Part shown: positions 1-7,704 of the stretch, in pieces | How positions within the stretch are numbered: position 1 is the stretch's first letter | Layout: each line of letters begins with the position of its first letter | NCBI GenBank assembly: GCA_009731425.1 | Contig: AP018794.1 | Coordinates: forward strand, 2,177,960 to 2,241,959 | Direction of reading: 5' to 3' | Length of the DNA stretch: 64,000 bases | Origin: Lachnospiraceae bacterium KM106-2 | GTDB lineage: Bacteria > Bacillota > Clostridia > Lachnospirales > Lachnospiraceae | Notes under the pieces: model-generated | What the model saw: only the letters and a program-made list of their open reading frames with translations | Database searches by the model: none | Told to the model about the DNA's origin: nothing | Position numbers and translations under genes: made by a program

Positions 1-244
1 GTACGGGAGCATTTGGTTTTGATGGTCTCATTGGTCTTTCAGCATTCGTCGGAATACAAATTGTAGTTCCAACCTGAAGATTATAAACATCAGCATTTGG
101 ATTAGCACGCAAAATGAGAGCTAAAGGTACATTGTAAGTCTTACTTAATTTATATAAAGTATCTCCTCGTTTAATGGTATATGACATACCATCACATTCT
201 CTACTAAAATTCGAGAACTGATTCCTATTACTTCTATCTTCCAT
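1..244 (-). CDS. LysM-domain protein, N-terminal part (runs off the window)
   Basis: Only the first 81 codons are visible and the gene continues beyond the left edge. A LysM module occupies roughly residues 22-66 (YTIKRGDTLYKLSKTYNV, then LQVGTTICIP), the fold that binds N-acetylglucosamine in peptidoglycan or chitin. The 20 residues before it are polar, so no signal peptide or membrane helix precedes the module. That suggests either a spore or cytoplasmic LysM protein, or export by another route. A GGGAGG ribosome site precedes the ATG. The part after LysM, where any catalytic domain would lie, is not visible. Confidence 0.85.
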   Translation of the reverse strand, partial: MEDRSNRNQFSNFSRECDGMSYTIKRGDTLYKLSKTYNVPLALILRANPNADVYNLQVGTTICIPTNAERPMRPSKPNAPV

Positions 245-361
245 AGTTACCTCCCACGCAAAATAACATTTTTGTTGTCAAAAATAATCACCCTGAATAG
301 CGATTACTCACAATTATTATATTCACGCATGGACTTTTGGTACTTTTTTCGGATAAGTTTT

Positions 362-1447
362 TTATTGTTCTCTCAAGTTTGCAACGATTAACCCTACAAC
401 CTCATTATAACTTTGTACTCCTTTTACCTGTGCATTCGCTTTTAGATACGTATCATTGACTTTATCTGACACTTCCGCAATCTTTCCTTCATACTTACCC
501 CAGAAAGCATTTCGCTTCTCAATCTCTAAATTCGCCGTCTTACACAATTGATTCCTAATCTTGCCATATGACTCTAAATCGTAACCACGAAGTTCACTCA
601 TACAATAACTATAAGCTACCAGATAGCCACTATATTGGAATCTCACATCACTGCTATTGGCACACGCTAGAATACTAATAAAGTTCGCCTCTTCCTCCTG
701 CATAAATCCTCTCAAATGAGCCAATTCATGTAGTACGGTAAATGCTTTATAATAATCCGGCATATCATCATTATAATTTGCTTCTACCGTAAATGGTGAA
801 TATACTCCGCTTAATTGCTGATAGGATAAGATTTCAGAGACAACGAGTCCTTTTGGTCTTGGATAATAACCAGTAAGACTTTTATATTTCTTGGAAAGCG
901 CTTTCATAATTTGTGGCGCTTCGCTGACCATAGACGAATCCGTCACCAGTACACCATCTTTGGATTTCGGTATCTTTTTTTCTAAAGCATTGATCTGGTC
1001 ACTCAAATACTGACATACCTGAACCAGTTCTTCTTTATCATATTTCTTTCCTTCTAAATGTTCGGCCTCTATAAAACTAGTGCGATAATAATTTACCCCA
1101 CAATTCATGACATATAGAAATGCAATGATTGATAACAAGAGATAGATCGTACTTAATTTAGATCCTATTGTCTTACTCGTATTTCGTTTCTTTAATTTAA
1201 CAGCAATACTCATAATGAGGCTGCTGATTCCCCATAAGATAATTCCATATACTAAAAATTCTACAACAGAAAATGGTAACCAATTCGATATCCAGGCAAA
1301 AATAAACGATACCTTTGCATATATGTATTGATTAAACCAATCTGCAAATCCTTGTATGTTCTGAGCTGCTGCATATATCACAACTGCTGCAATCAACAAT
1401 ATGGTTGCAACAATTATTTTTCTCTTCTCATGCTTTTTCAAAACCAT
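362..1447 (-). CDS. DUF3810-type membrane protein with zinc-peptidase HExxH motif
   Basis: A 361-residue protein. Three membrane segments lie near residues 10-30, 45-75 and 98-118, followed by an extracytoplasmic domain carrying LHELAHLRG near residue 240. This HExxH signature with a nearby EEEAN acidic stretch is typical of gluzincin-like metallopeptidases. The overall layout matches the DUF3810 family, whose substrate is not known to me. An AAGGAG ribosome site precedes the ATG, and the gene has its own promoter (1477-1506) just downstream of the nitroreductase terminator. Proteolytic function is inferred from the motif alone. Confidence 0.8.
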   Translation of the reverse strand: MVLKKHEKRKIIVATILLIAAVVIYAAAQNIQGFADWFNQYIYAKVSFIFAWISNWLPFSVVEFLVYGIILWGISSLIMSIAVKLKKRNTSKTIGSKLSTIYLLLSIIAFLYVMNCGVNYYRTSFIEAEHLEGKKYDKEELVQVCQYLSDQINALEKKIPKSKDGVLVTDSSMVSEAPQIMKALSKKYKSLTGYYPRPKGLVVSEILSYQQLSGVYSPFTVEANYNDDMPDYYKAFTVLHELAHLRGFMQEEEANFISILACANSSDVRFQYSGYLVAYSYCMSELRGYDLESYGKIRNQLCKTANLEIEKRNAFWGKYEGKIAEVSDKVNDTYLKANAQVKGVQSYNEVVGLIVANLREQ

Positions 1448-1476
1448 ATGAACTCCTTCCCTGTCTTTATCTTATG

Positions 1477-1506
1477 AGTATAACAGTCTCCAAATTATGC
1501 TGTCAA
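1477..1506 (-). promoter_or_regulatory. Sigma-A-type promoter for the DUF3810 gene
   Basis: Read on the minus strand, TTGACA (1501-1506) is followed after 18 bases by TATACT (1477-1482), about 30 bases before the gene's ATG. A GGG/CCC hairpin with T's (about 1505-1524) just upstream would terminate the preceding nitroreductase transcript. Confidence 0.6.
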
Positions 1507-1541
1507 AAGGGAGTGTCCCCCTTTTCTAGCAAATACTTGAA

Positions 1542-2063
1542 TTAAGCACGAATAATGTAGTCTTTCTTTCTTGGTGATGCCACTGGATAAATACCATCTG
1601 CATATCCTAAAATACAAATTCCGATCCCTTCATAATTCTCATCTAATCCCCAATGTTTTAGAAGTTTCTTACCTTCCTCAGTCTCTAACATTTCTTTGGC
1701 ACGATTGATCCAGCAAGAGCCTACCCCTACTGCGTGAGCCGCATTCATCAAATTCCCCATAACAAGACTGCCATCTTTTACATAATTATAATTTGTCTTA
1801 TCTGCTACAACGATAACTGCTGTTGGCGCACCATAGAAAGGATCTCCTTCCGTTCCCATGATCATCGCATTCATCTTTGAAAGACGTTTCACAAGTTCTT
1901 TCTCCTGTGCAACGATCATAACAGGTGATTGTTTATTTTTTCCCGTTGGTGCATAAGTTCCTGCTCTTAAAATTGCATTCAATTCTTCCTCTTTGATCTG
2001 AGTCTCTTTATATTTTCGAATACTTCTTCTTGTCTCTAAATTTTTTAGTGTTTCATTCATCAT
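1542..2063 (-). CDS. Nitroreductase-family FMN oxidoreductase
   Basis: A small single-domain nitroreductase of about 173 residues. The N-terminal RRSIRKYK motif (phosphate contact to FMN), the APTGKNKQS segment and C-terminal GICILGYADG are the family's usual landmarks. Members use FMN and NAD(P)H to reduce nitro compounds, quinones or flavin substrates, and the sequence does not show the physiological substrate. An in-frame ATG nine bases upstream (position 2072) exists, but AAAGG is better placed for the start chosen here. A second nitroreductase lies at 19483-20031. Confidence 0.85.
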   Translation of the reverse strand: MMNETLKNLETRRSIRKYKETQIKEEELNAILRAGTYAPTGKNKQSPVMIVAQEKELVKRLSKMNAMIMGTEGDPFYGAPTAVIVVADKTNYNYVKDGSLVMGNLMNAAHAVGVGSCWINRAKEMLETEEGKKLLKHWGLDENYEGIGICILGYADGIYPVASPRKKDYIIRA

Positions 2064-2123
2064 ATTTCTCATCCTTTCGAACTCTTTTTCACTTTATTTT
2101 ACGGCAAATTGATAGATAAAACA

Positions 2124-2147
2124 AGAGACCGGTATGTTCCGGTCTCT
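2124..2147. terminator. Intrinsic terminator between the nitroreductase and U32-like genes
   Basis: A perfect 9-bp stem (AGAGACCGG / CCGGTCTCT) with a six-base loop, T-rich on both sides. It lies after the stop codon of the minus-strand U32-like gene and before the nitroreductase. Confidence 0.7.
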
Positions 2148-2197
2148 TTCATCTTTCTATAAGATCAATATTCTTGGTTGATAAGATATTTTCTGAA

Positions 2198-3154
2198 TTA
2201 GAATCTCATTTCCGGATAATAACAGGATAATCCTAGTTTACATCTAGTAACTCGATCTTCCGGCATTTCCATCTTATCAAAAAATTCTTCCTCACTCTCA
2301 CATACTTTGGCGATTTCTACATTTCTAGCAACCATCCGTATATCCTCACATACACATTCCCACTCATCACTTCTTCCAACAATTTTACACGCTGTAATCC
2401 CCATTTTAACAAAACGATAAATTGCACAAAGTCCACAGGCATTCGGATGAAAATGATCCAGATAGATCATATCATTTAGCTCGGTTGCATTTCTTGTCTT
2501 AAAATCATCTTTCTCCATTTTAATTTCATTAGGTGATTGAATAATACTGCTGCACACAGAACACTTCTCACTCCGATGGAAGCCTAAACAGTTAGAATCC
2601 GAGTACATACATCCATTCCTCATCATAAAGACTTCATATTCTACTTCTTTTACTTCCTTTGTTATTTTCTCAATCTCCTCCACAGACAGATCTCTCGGAA
2701 GAATAATTCTTTTCGCTCCTTCTTTCGCATAAAATCGAGCAATATCAGAATTATATACTCCACTGATCGTGCTGATCACGCTGGGTAAGCCAATTTCTTC
2801 TGCTATCTTTACTAACTCCACACAGGAGACGATCACCCCATCGACACCAACTTTTTTTAGCTCCTGAAAGTATTTTCGGATATAAACGAACTGTTCCTTG
2901 GAATACATGCTTGAATTAAATGTCACATAGATCAACTTCTCAAATTTCTTGATCTCTTGAATAATCTGAAGCACCTTTTGAAAATCATGTGGATTGGCTC
3001 GCTCTTTATAACCGGACATACGGTTGATATCCGCATATTCACCAAATTCTTTCCACCATGCATTATCATAAAAACCAATATAAAATTCACCTGCACCTGC
3101 ATCCATGTAATCCTGCATATGCTCGATATTATTTAGTGGTACTAAGACTCTCAT
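2198..3154 (-). CDS. Peptidase U32-family protein, UbiU-like partner
   Basis: A 318-residue TIM-barrel-type U32 protein starting MRVLVPLNNIEHM. Family features are GAGEFYIGFYD near the N-terminus and a cysteine set in the second half (RNGCMYSDSNCLG, EKCSVC, HPNACGLC) that could hold an iron-sulfur cluster, as in UbiU and other U32 proteins. The upstream ATG at 3169 lies inside the ribosome site. The GGAGGAG before position 3154 and the ATGA overlap with the previous stop codon favour the start used here. Its partner is the second U32-like gene at 3151-3969. In proteobacteria UbiU/UbiV form an O2-independent hydroxylase, but here the substrate is unknown. Confidence 0.75.
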   Translation of the reverse strand: MRVLVPLNNIEHMQDYMDAGAGEFYIGFYDNAWWKEFGEYADINRMSGYKERANPHDFQKVLQIIQEIKKFEKLIYVTFNSSMYSKEQFVYIRKYFQELKKVGVDGVIVSCVELVKIAEEIGLPSVISTISGVYNSDIARFYAKEGAKRIILPRDLSVEEIEKITKEVKEVEYEVFMMRNGCMYSDSNCLGFHRSEKCSVCSSIIQSPNEIKMEKDDFKTRNATELNDMIYLDHFHPNACGLCAIYRFVKMGITACKIVGRSDEWECVCEDIRMVARNVEIAKVCESEEEFFDKMEMPEDRVTRCKLGLSCYYPEMRF

Positions 3155-3969
3155 TGCTCCTCCTCCCATTCAATTGGAAAATAGATCAACCGATACTCTG
3201 AAAGATTTTTCAGCTGTACCGTTTCATTCTTAAAGTAGACAGCCCTTCCAACACGAATCCACTGCATCCCATCCTCTAGATTATAACGGATCAAATTTGT
3301 AGAACATTCTAAATGACAATCATTATTTGCTCGAAACTTCTGATCGATCTCCTTACCTATGGAAGCATATTCACAGATTCTTCCCATGGTCACATAACAA
3401 AAAGGAGCATGGATTCCAATCGCTATCCCCTCTGGTGCCTCAGCAAAATCAATTGCAGCATGGGTTGGATCAATCTCAACCCCTGTGATACCATAATCCT
3501 TGATCCATTCAGATAAATACTGATGAAAGATCTTAGGTTTTAATGTCATCTGAAAATACTCTTGATATCTTGGATCGCGATAATCTTTTACCAGTAATCG
3601 TCCCATATTTAACTTGCTATGATAAGTCTTGCTTAAATAATTCATCATGCCAAAATCATTAAATGTAAATTCATCCATTGTTTGGTCCAGTAATGTCTTA
3701 AATAGATGGATTTTACTAATTCCTTCAGCCAGATCATTCTCTGAAAAAGTAGGCACTACAAGCGTTATCATAATCTGCTTTTGGTCACATAACTCTTTTA
3801 TTTCTTTTAAATCTTGTTCCCTGATCTGCATAAAATATTTTCCGCAAAAATAGGAACCCACATAAATTCTCTCACACTCTCCATATCGCTCCAAATACTT
3901 TGTAAGGGGAGCCTTCCTCAGTATCCGTTTATCGATATCACATAAACTCATGCATCTATGTTCACTCAT
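3151..3969 (-). CDS. U32-like protein, UbiV-like partner
   Basis: A 272-residue protein related in fold to the downstream U32 gene but lacking its long cysteine-rich tail. Possible cluster ligands are in APFCYVTMGRICEYAS and NNDCHLECS, an arrangement resembling the four cysteines of UbiV. An N-terminal YVGSYFCGKYF segment and a central GVEIDPTHAAIDF strand are also visible. It is first in a two-gene operon. Its stop overlaps the next start by four bases (ATGA), which implies coupled, roughly equimolar synthesis and probably a heterodimer. GGAG precedes the ATG by seven bases. The assignment as UbiV-like is by architecture, not alignment. Confidence 0.6.
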   Translation of the reverse strand: MSEHRCMSLCDIDKRILRKAPLTKYLERYGECERIYVGSYFCGKYFMQIREQDLKEIKELCDQKQIMITLVVPTFSENDLAEGISKIHLFKTLLDQTMDEFTFNDFGMMNYLSKTYHSKLNMGRLLVKDYRDPRYQEYFQMTLKPKIFHQYLSEWIKDYGITGVEIDPTHAAIDFAEAPEGIAIGIHAPFCYVTMGRICEYASIGKEIDQKFRANNDCHLECSTNLIRYNLEDGMQWIRVGRAVYFKNETVQLKNLSEYRLIYFPIEWEEEQ

Positions 3970-4064
3970 CTTACTTCTCCATTCTATTCATACTCATTAT
4001 CCCTTATCTTTTCCAAGAAAATTTTGGATTATGCATGATATGACTTGGGAGCGAGCGCATAAAA

Positions 4065-4102
4065 AAGTGAGAATTCTACATAACCATGTAGAATTCTCAC
4101 TT
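4065..4102. terminator. Left copy of duplicated terminator hairpin flanking family A copy 1
   Basis: A 38-base palindrome (AAGTGAGAATTCTACAT... with its reverse complement) identical except for one base to the hairpin at 4334-4371. The two copies bracket the 231-bp repeat element like a target duplication. A-runs on the left and T's on the right make it a bidirectional intrinsic terminator. Confidence 0.75.
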
Positions 4103-4333
4103 CAGACTGTAGACAATTACTTTGATTCACCCAGTTTCTATCTTGGGGAGAGGTTTGGAGAACTTCGTTCTCCATTTGAAATCAGAAGCCGGAAACCGCG
4201 CTTTTTGGCTTCTGGACTGGTGCGAGCAGGTGGCCGATCTTGCCACTTGCACGAACGAGTACCAGTCAGCTCCGATTGAAAACTGGATGAAAGGTGCCTT
4301 TCATCCAAGCTTGTCGACTTTGTCGACAAGCTG
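4103..4333 (+). mobile_element. Family A structured repeat, copy 1 (putative terminator-targeting mobile element)
   Basis: A 231-bp element with five consecutive hairpins: 4157-4173 (GGAGAAC/GTTCTCC), 4183-4214 (CAGAAGCC/GGCTTCTG), 4215-4267 (GACTGGT/ACCAGTC with inner CAGGTGGC/GCCACTTG), 4285-4306 (GGATGAAAG/CTTTCATCC) and 4308-4332 (an 11-bp arm around TTT). The ends are imperfect inverted repeats (AGACTGTAGACAA at left, TTGTCGACAAGCT at right). Copies lie at 13371-13601 and 17637-17867, with a decayed one at 27474-27625. Short ORFs of about 63 codons cross it on both strands but are conserved only because the DNA is. No transposase is present, so mobility is inferred from copy number and flanking duplications. 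Confidence 0.7.
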
Positions 4334-4371
4334 AAGTGAGAATCCTACATAACCATGTAGAATTCTCACTT
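4334..4371. terminator. Right copy of duplicated terminator, serving the PT-repeat surface gene
   Basis: The same 38-base hairpin as 4065-4102 with one T-to-C difference. It begins four bases past the stop codon of the minus-strand gene at 4376-5902 and is presumably that gene's original terminator. Confidence 0.75.
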
Positions 4372-4375
4372 CTTT

Positions 4376-5902
4376 CTATTTCATCTTAATTGTTGTACTA
4401 TACGCACCATATACTTTTTTCCCATTGATTAAAACATAAGCACGTACTTTGACATAACATTTCTTGTTGTTTTTTAACTTTACTGTTGTAAGAGACTTCT
4501 TGTTGAGAGTCCTTAATGTCGAATCTTTTGCCTTTTTAGAAGTTCCATAGCTTATTTGATAGCCGGTTACTCCATTTTGTTTCTTCCATGCGATCTTAAC
4601 TTTCTTCTTATTTCCTGTTACCTTAACGGATATAACCTTACTTGGAATAATCGAAAAACTTTTCGTTAACTGTCCTGAATAATTGCCAATTCCTTTTATT
4701 GTGATAGCAGCCTTTCCAGGTTTTTGATTGTTTCGATATACAACCTCATAATCTTTACCCTCTACTAAACGAACTCCCTCATAAGAGATTGTAAGCGCTG
4801 GCTGAATTTTCTTTCCGGTATATACGCGGTTCTTTAGCTTCGCAATTACAACTTTACTAAGATCTACTTTCTCTGTAACGACTACTTGTTCTGGCGTATC
4901 TGTTACACTTACGACTGGTTGCCCAATTTCTTGGGACACTTCTACTTCGGAAGCTGATTCCTTTTTAGGCTCAGATGCGCTGAAAATCTCTTCTATTACT
5001 GCTTCTGACGTCGTATTTGAATCCTCTATTGATTCAGATTCTGGTATCTCAGTTGTTTCCGAACTTTCGGTTACTTCTGGTACCTGAGTCGATTCTGGTG
5101 TTTTCGTTGGTTCCGGTGTCTTTGTTGGTTCCGGCGTTTTCGTTGGTTCCGGTGTTTTCGTTGGTTCCGGTGTCTTGGTCGGTTCCGGTGTCTTTGTTGG
5201 TTCCGATGTTTTCGTTGGTTCCGGTGTCTTAGTCGGTTCCGGTGCCTTAGTCGGTTCCGGTGCCTTCGTCGGTTCCGGTATCTTCGTTGGTTCCGGTACC
5301 TTCGTCGGTTCTGGTGTCTTAGTCGCTTCCGGTGTTACAGATACCTGTGGTCTTCTGGTTGGCATTGGTGATGGTGTCACCAAATAAGTTGGAACAATCT
5401 CTACAATCGGTCCACTCTCCGGTGTTACTACATCATAACCATAACGATAAAATACAATCGTTGCAGTAAAATGCATTTTCCCATTATAACGGATCTGAAT
5501 GGTTCTCGTCCCATCCTTCACTAGATTAGAGCCATTCGCTACTAATCTTGCTACATCCATGTAAGTAAAGGAAGATTCACTTCCCATCATTGCTTGAATA
5601 GCAGCTAACATTAAGTCATCATCTGCACCAGAACGGAAGGTAATTCTTGCTTCCTTACCATCGATTCCATTGAGATTCTCAAACATAATATTATAACCAT
5701 CTGCAAATAATCGACCCTCAAATACTCTCCATCCCTGGCTCTTCAAGCTCTCATATACGGATGTCCCAAGCTGTATCGTCTTTGGATCGGAAATGCTTGT
5801 CTGATCCTTTTCTTCTGCTTTTACCACATAAGAATTTCCGATCAGTAAAGATAACGCCATGATGATAGCGAGTAAACGCTTACCATGATCTTTTCTTATC
5901 AT
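4376..5902 (-). CDS. Secreted surface protein with Thr-Pro-Glu-Pro repeats, Ig-like and Fn3-like domains
   Basis: About 508 residues. A signal peptide (RLLAIIMALSLLIGN...VVKA, cleavage near residue 30) is followed by an unrecognised domain of about 150 residues. A long TKTPEPTKTPEP linker covers roughly residues 180-290. Next come an MBG/YDG-type Ig-like repeat (VYTGKKIQPALTISYEG to GNYSGQLTKSFSI) and a C-terminal Fn3-like segment (VTGYQISYGTSKKAKDS). There is no sortase motif or SLH domain, so it is likely secreted or loosely wall-bound. The start at 5902 is favoured over an upstream ATG by the AGGGGGAAC ribosome site and by giving a clean signal peptide. Confidence 0.75.
   Translation of the reverse strand: MIRKDHGKRLLAIIMALSLLIGNSYVVKAEEKDQTSISDPKTIQLGTSVYESLKSQGWRVFEGRLFADGYNIMFENLNGIDGKEARITFRSGADDDLMLAAIQAMMGSESSFTYMDVARLVANGSNLVKDGTRTIQIRYNGKMHFTATIVFYRYGYDVVTPESGPIVEIVPTYLVTPSPMPTRRPQVSVTPEATKTPEPTKVPEPTKIPEPTKAPEPTKAPEPTKTPEPTKTSEPTKTPEPTKTPEPTKTPEPTKTPEPTKTPEPTKTPESTQVPEVTESSETTEIPESESIEDSNTTSEAVIEEIFSASEPKKESASEVEVSQEIGQPVVSVTDTPEQVVVTEKVDLSKVVIAKLKNRVYTGKKIQPALTISYEGVRLVEGKDYEVVYRNNQKPGKAAITIKGIGNYSGQLTKSFSIIPSKVISVKVTGNKKKVKIAWKKQNGVTGYQISYGTSKKAKDSTLRTLNKKSLTTVKLKNNKKCYVKVRAYVLINGKKVYGAYSTTIKMK
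5092..5340 (-). repeat. In-frame tandem repeat encoding the TPEPTK linker
   Basis: Imperfect tandem units of 18 bases (GGTTCCGGTG..TTCGT on the plus strand) encode TKTPEP repeats in the surface protein. The units differ mostly at silent positions. Near identity between neighbours makes slippage-driven length variation likely. Confidence 0.8.
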
Positions 5903-6033
5903 CTGTGTTCCCCCTCGTCTTGTAACAATATTCATAATTTGGATATTATTAGTCTTAGTTTATTGGGAATCCACAGGAGAAACAAGTTGTAAATAATGGT
6001 ATAAAAGGATTTATCTTTTAAGAAATATGTATT

Positions 6034-6915
6034 CTATTTCTGTTTAACTGGAAAATGATGTTTTATAAGTACCTTCTTAACTTGTTGATTCGCTTGCTTT
6101 CTCGTTAACTGTACTGGGTAATTCTTAATATAGTTTTTCCACTCTGCCTTTAAATCATTTACCGTCTTTTTATATACTAATGTGTAGCTATCATTTCCAC
6201 AATCATCTTTATAAAACTTTATAAATTTTTCCATTCCATATGTATCAATTAAGTATGTACAAAATGAGTCACTACATATGTAATAAGCTGTACGATAGGT
6301 TGTATCTTGATTGGTGCTACTAGCACTGCTAGGCGGTTCTCCAACACCAATAGCATTCAAAATATCTGTATATTTTTTATCACTAATATACACAGTAGCT
6401 AACTCATGTGGATTTATTCCATAATTAAATACCCCTACGCAACCAACTTTATCAGAAAGATAGCATGCAAATCCTTCTGACAAACTGCTAATACAATTCA
6501 AACCAGCAAATAAATGCCCCAACTCATGAGCATAAGGTGATAATCCATACTTAAAATAATACGCATTTAACGAAATACTCTTATTAAAACTATGTGCCTG
6601 TGACATATTACTCTCTTCTAGTGTTACTTTAATATCTAACCTTTTCTTATGATACTTCTTATACCAATCATGCAATCCCGTTATTTTCTCCATTTCTTTT
6701 AAATACTTTTCACCCTGTTGGAGAAATTCACTTTTAGAAGAAGATCCACAGAATTTAGTATCATACTTATTCCACTCCGTGTTATCCATAATTAATTGAT
6801 ACTTAACTGTAGCCTTATCACTTTTGCTATTCACCTTTTTGAGCGGGGTATTTTTACAACTACATATCATAAAACATAAAATCAGACAAACTACCATAAA
6901 ATATCTTCTTTTCAT
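6034..6915 (-). CDS. Lipoprotein with HExxH metallopeptidase-like motif
   Basis: About 293 residues from the chosen ATG. The N-terminus (MKRRYFMVVCLILCFMICSC) is a lipoprotein signal with the lipidated cysteine near residue 20. The motif SPYAHELGHLFAGL near residue 135 is a gluzincin-type zinc site, followed by SLSEGFACYLSD, whose glutamate is a plausible third ligand as in M1/M61-type peptidases. Longer reading frames starting at TTG (7017) or ATG (7005) add a basic stretch that would bury the signal peptide, so they are disfavoured, although the ribosome site at 6915 is weak. Substrate unknown. Confidence 0.65.
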   Translation of the reverse strand: MKRRYFMVVCLILCFMICSCKNTPLKKVNSKSDKATVKYQLIMDNTEWNKYDTKFCGSSSKSEFLQQGEKYLKEMEKITGLHDWYKKYHKKRLDIKVTLEESNMSQAHSFNKSISLNAYYFKYGLSPYAHELGHLFAGLNCISSLSEGFACYLSDKVGCVGVFNYGINPHELATVYISDKKYTDILNAIGVGEPPSSASSTNQDTTYRTAYYICSDSFCTYLIDTYGMEKFIKFYKDDCGNDSYTLVYKKTVNDLKAEWKNYIKNYPVQLTRKQANQQVKKVLIKHHFPVKQK

Positions 6916-7173
6916 ATTTTCTTTACGGAATGCTCTTAAGCATCCTTTCCCTTTCTTCTTTACTTTTTCTAATATGTACACTTTACAATCTTTCGGCAAC
7001 TGCATTTTTTGCAGCAATCATAATGTTTTCAAAATTCTAATAACTATTTTTATGAATTATTTTACTCTATCATTTTCATTAGTCAATATAGTAATACCAA
7101 AGTGTCGCTTTATTTTACAAAAACGTCGTTTTTTCACTTTTTTCTATAAAATTAGTATTATTCATTGCACAAA

Positions 7174-7211
7174 AAAAGAGCAATTATATGAAAACATATA
7201 ATTGCTCTTTT
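7174..7211. terminator. Intrinsic terminator
   Basis: A 17-base arm (AAAAGAGCAATTATATG) pairs perfectly with its complement around an AAAA loop. It lies eight bases past the stop of the 85-residue minus-strand gene, and T's follow on either strand. Confidence 0.85.
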
Positions 7212-7218
7212 CGTTAAT

Positions 7219-7476
7219 CTATTCTTCGTCCATGACTTCTTCTTGGTAAGCATCTAAGTATTCTTGCTTATGCTCTTCAATGTGTTTATAAAGCTTGATC
7301 GGACTTTCGATATCTTCCTTCATAATGCTAAAAGCATGAATTTTTGTACTATATTCACGATTATAGACCCATACTTCTACGACAGCTTCGCCTTCTAACA
7401 CTTCATCATGAATTTCAATTACAAAGTTATCTTCTAATTCAATCACTTGAATTTCTTTTTTCTTTACATCTAACAT
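7219..7476 (-). CDS. Hypothetical acidic 85-residue protein
   Basis: Not recognised. The protein is strongly acidic, ends EEVMDEE, has no cysteine, signal peptide or membrane segment, and appears to be a small beta-rich domain (VIELEDNFVIEIHDEV, VVEVWVYNREYSTKI) with a helical tail (LYKHIEEHKQEYLDAYQ). It lies 71 bases downstream of a 51-codon ORF and the ABC exporter genes on the same strand and ends at a strong terminator, so it may be the last gene of that transcription unit. Confidence 0.55.
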   Translation of the reverse strand: MLDVKKKEIQVIELEDNFVIEIHDEVLEGEAVVEVWVYNREYSTKIHAFSIMKEDIESPIKLYKHIEEHKQEYLDAYQEEVMDEE

Positions 7477-7547
7477 GTCTCTTACCTCACTATTTTAGTC
7501 GCATTCTACGCCTATCATACCATGAAAAGACAAGTTCCGTAAAGTTA

Positions 7548-7703
7548 TTATCTCGTGCGTTTTGCAATTTCTTGATAATATTTCATTTCATCGTATAAAC
7601 CATTTGGTTTACGATATCCAGGTTGAATTCTCTTTGTATAATGTTTTGCCATATTTTCTGAACTAATTAAATCATTCCATAATAAATTATCTCTAAATTT
7701 CAT
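7548..7703 (-). CDS. Small 51-residue protein coupled to the ABC exporter
   Basis: A short ORF (MKFRDNLLWNDLISSENM to EIAKRTR) begins one base after the TAA of the upstream ABC transporter gene (TAAAATG). It uses AAGGAAGTAGG, inside the end of that gene, as ribosome site. It is basic, soluble-looking and contains a RKPNGLYDEMKYYQEIA helix. The tight spacing and good ribosome site argue that it is translated. I do not recognise a family. Confidence 0.55.
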   Translation of the reverse strand: MKFRDNLLWNDLISSENMAKHYTKRIQPGYRKPNGLYDEMKYYQEIAKRTR

Positions 7704-7704
7704 T

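Noticed and set aside
3950..4279. Plus-strand ORF of 109 codons spanning the U32 operon start and family A copy 1
   Set aside because: Crosses the terminator hairpin and the repeat, no ribosome site, composition unlike coding sequence here.
4138..4334. ORFs of about 63-70 codons on both strands inside family A copies (also at 13406-13602 and 17657-17869)
   Set aside because: They have no ribosome sites, are open on both strands, and are similar between loci only because the repeat DNA is. The conserved feature is the hairpin series, not a reading frame.
5017..5387. Plus-strand ORFs rich in Val-Pro or Gly-Ser opposite the TPEPTK repeat
   Set aside because: Antisense shadows of the 18-base coding repeat; no starts with ribosome sites.
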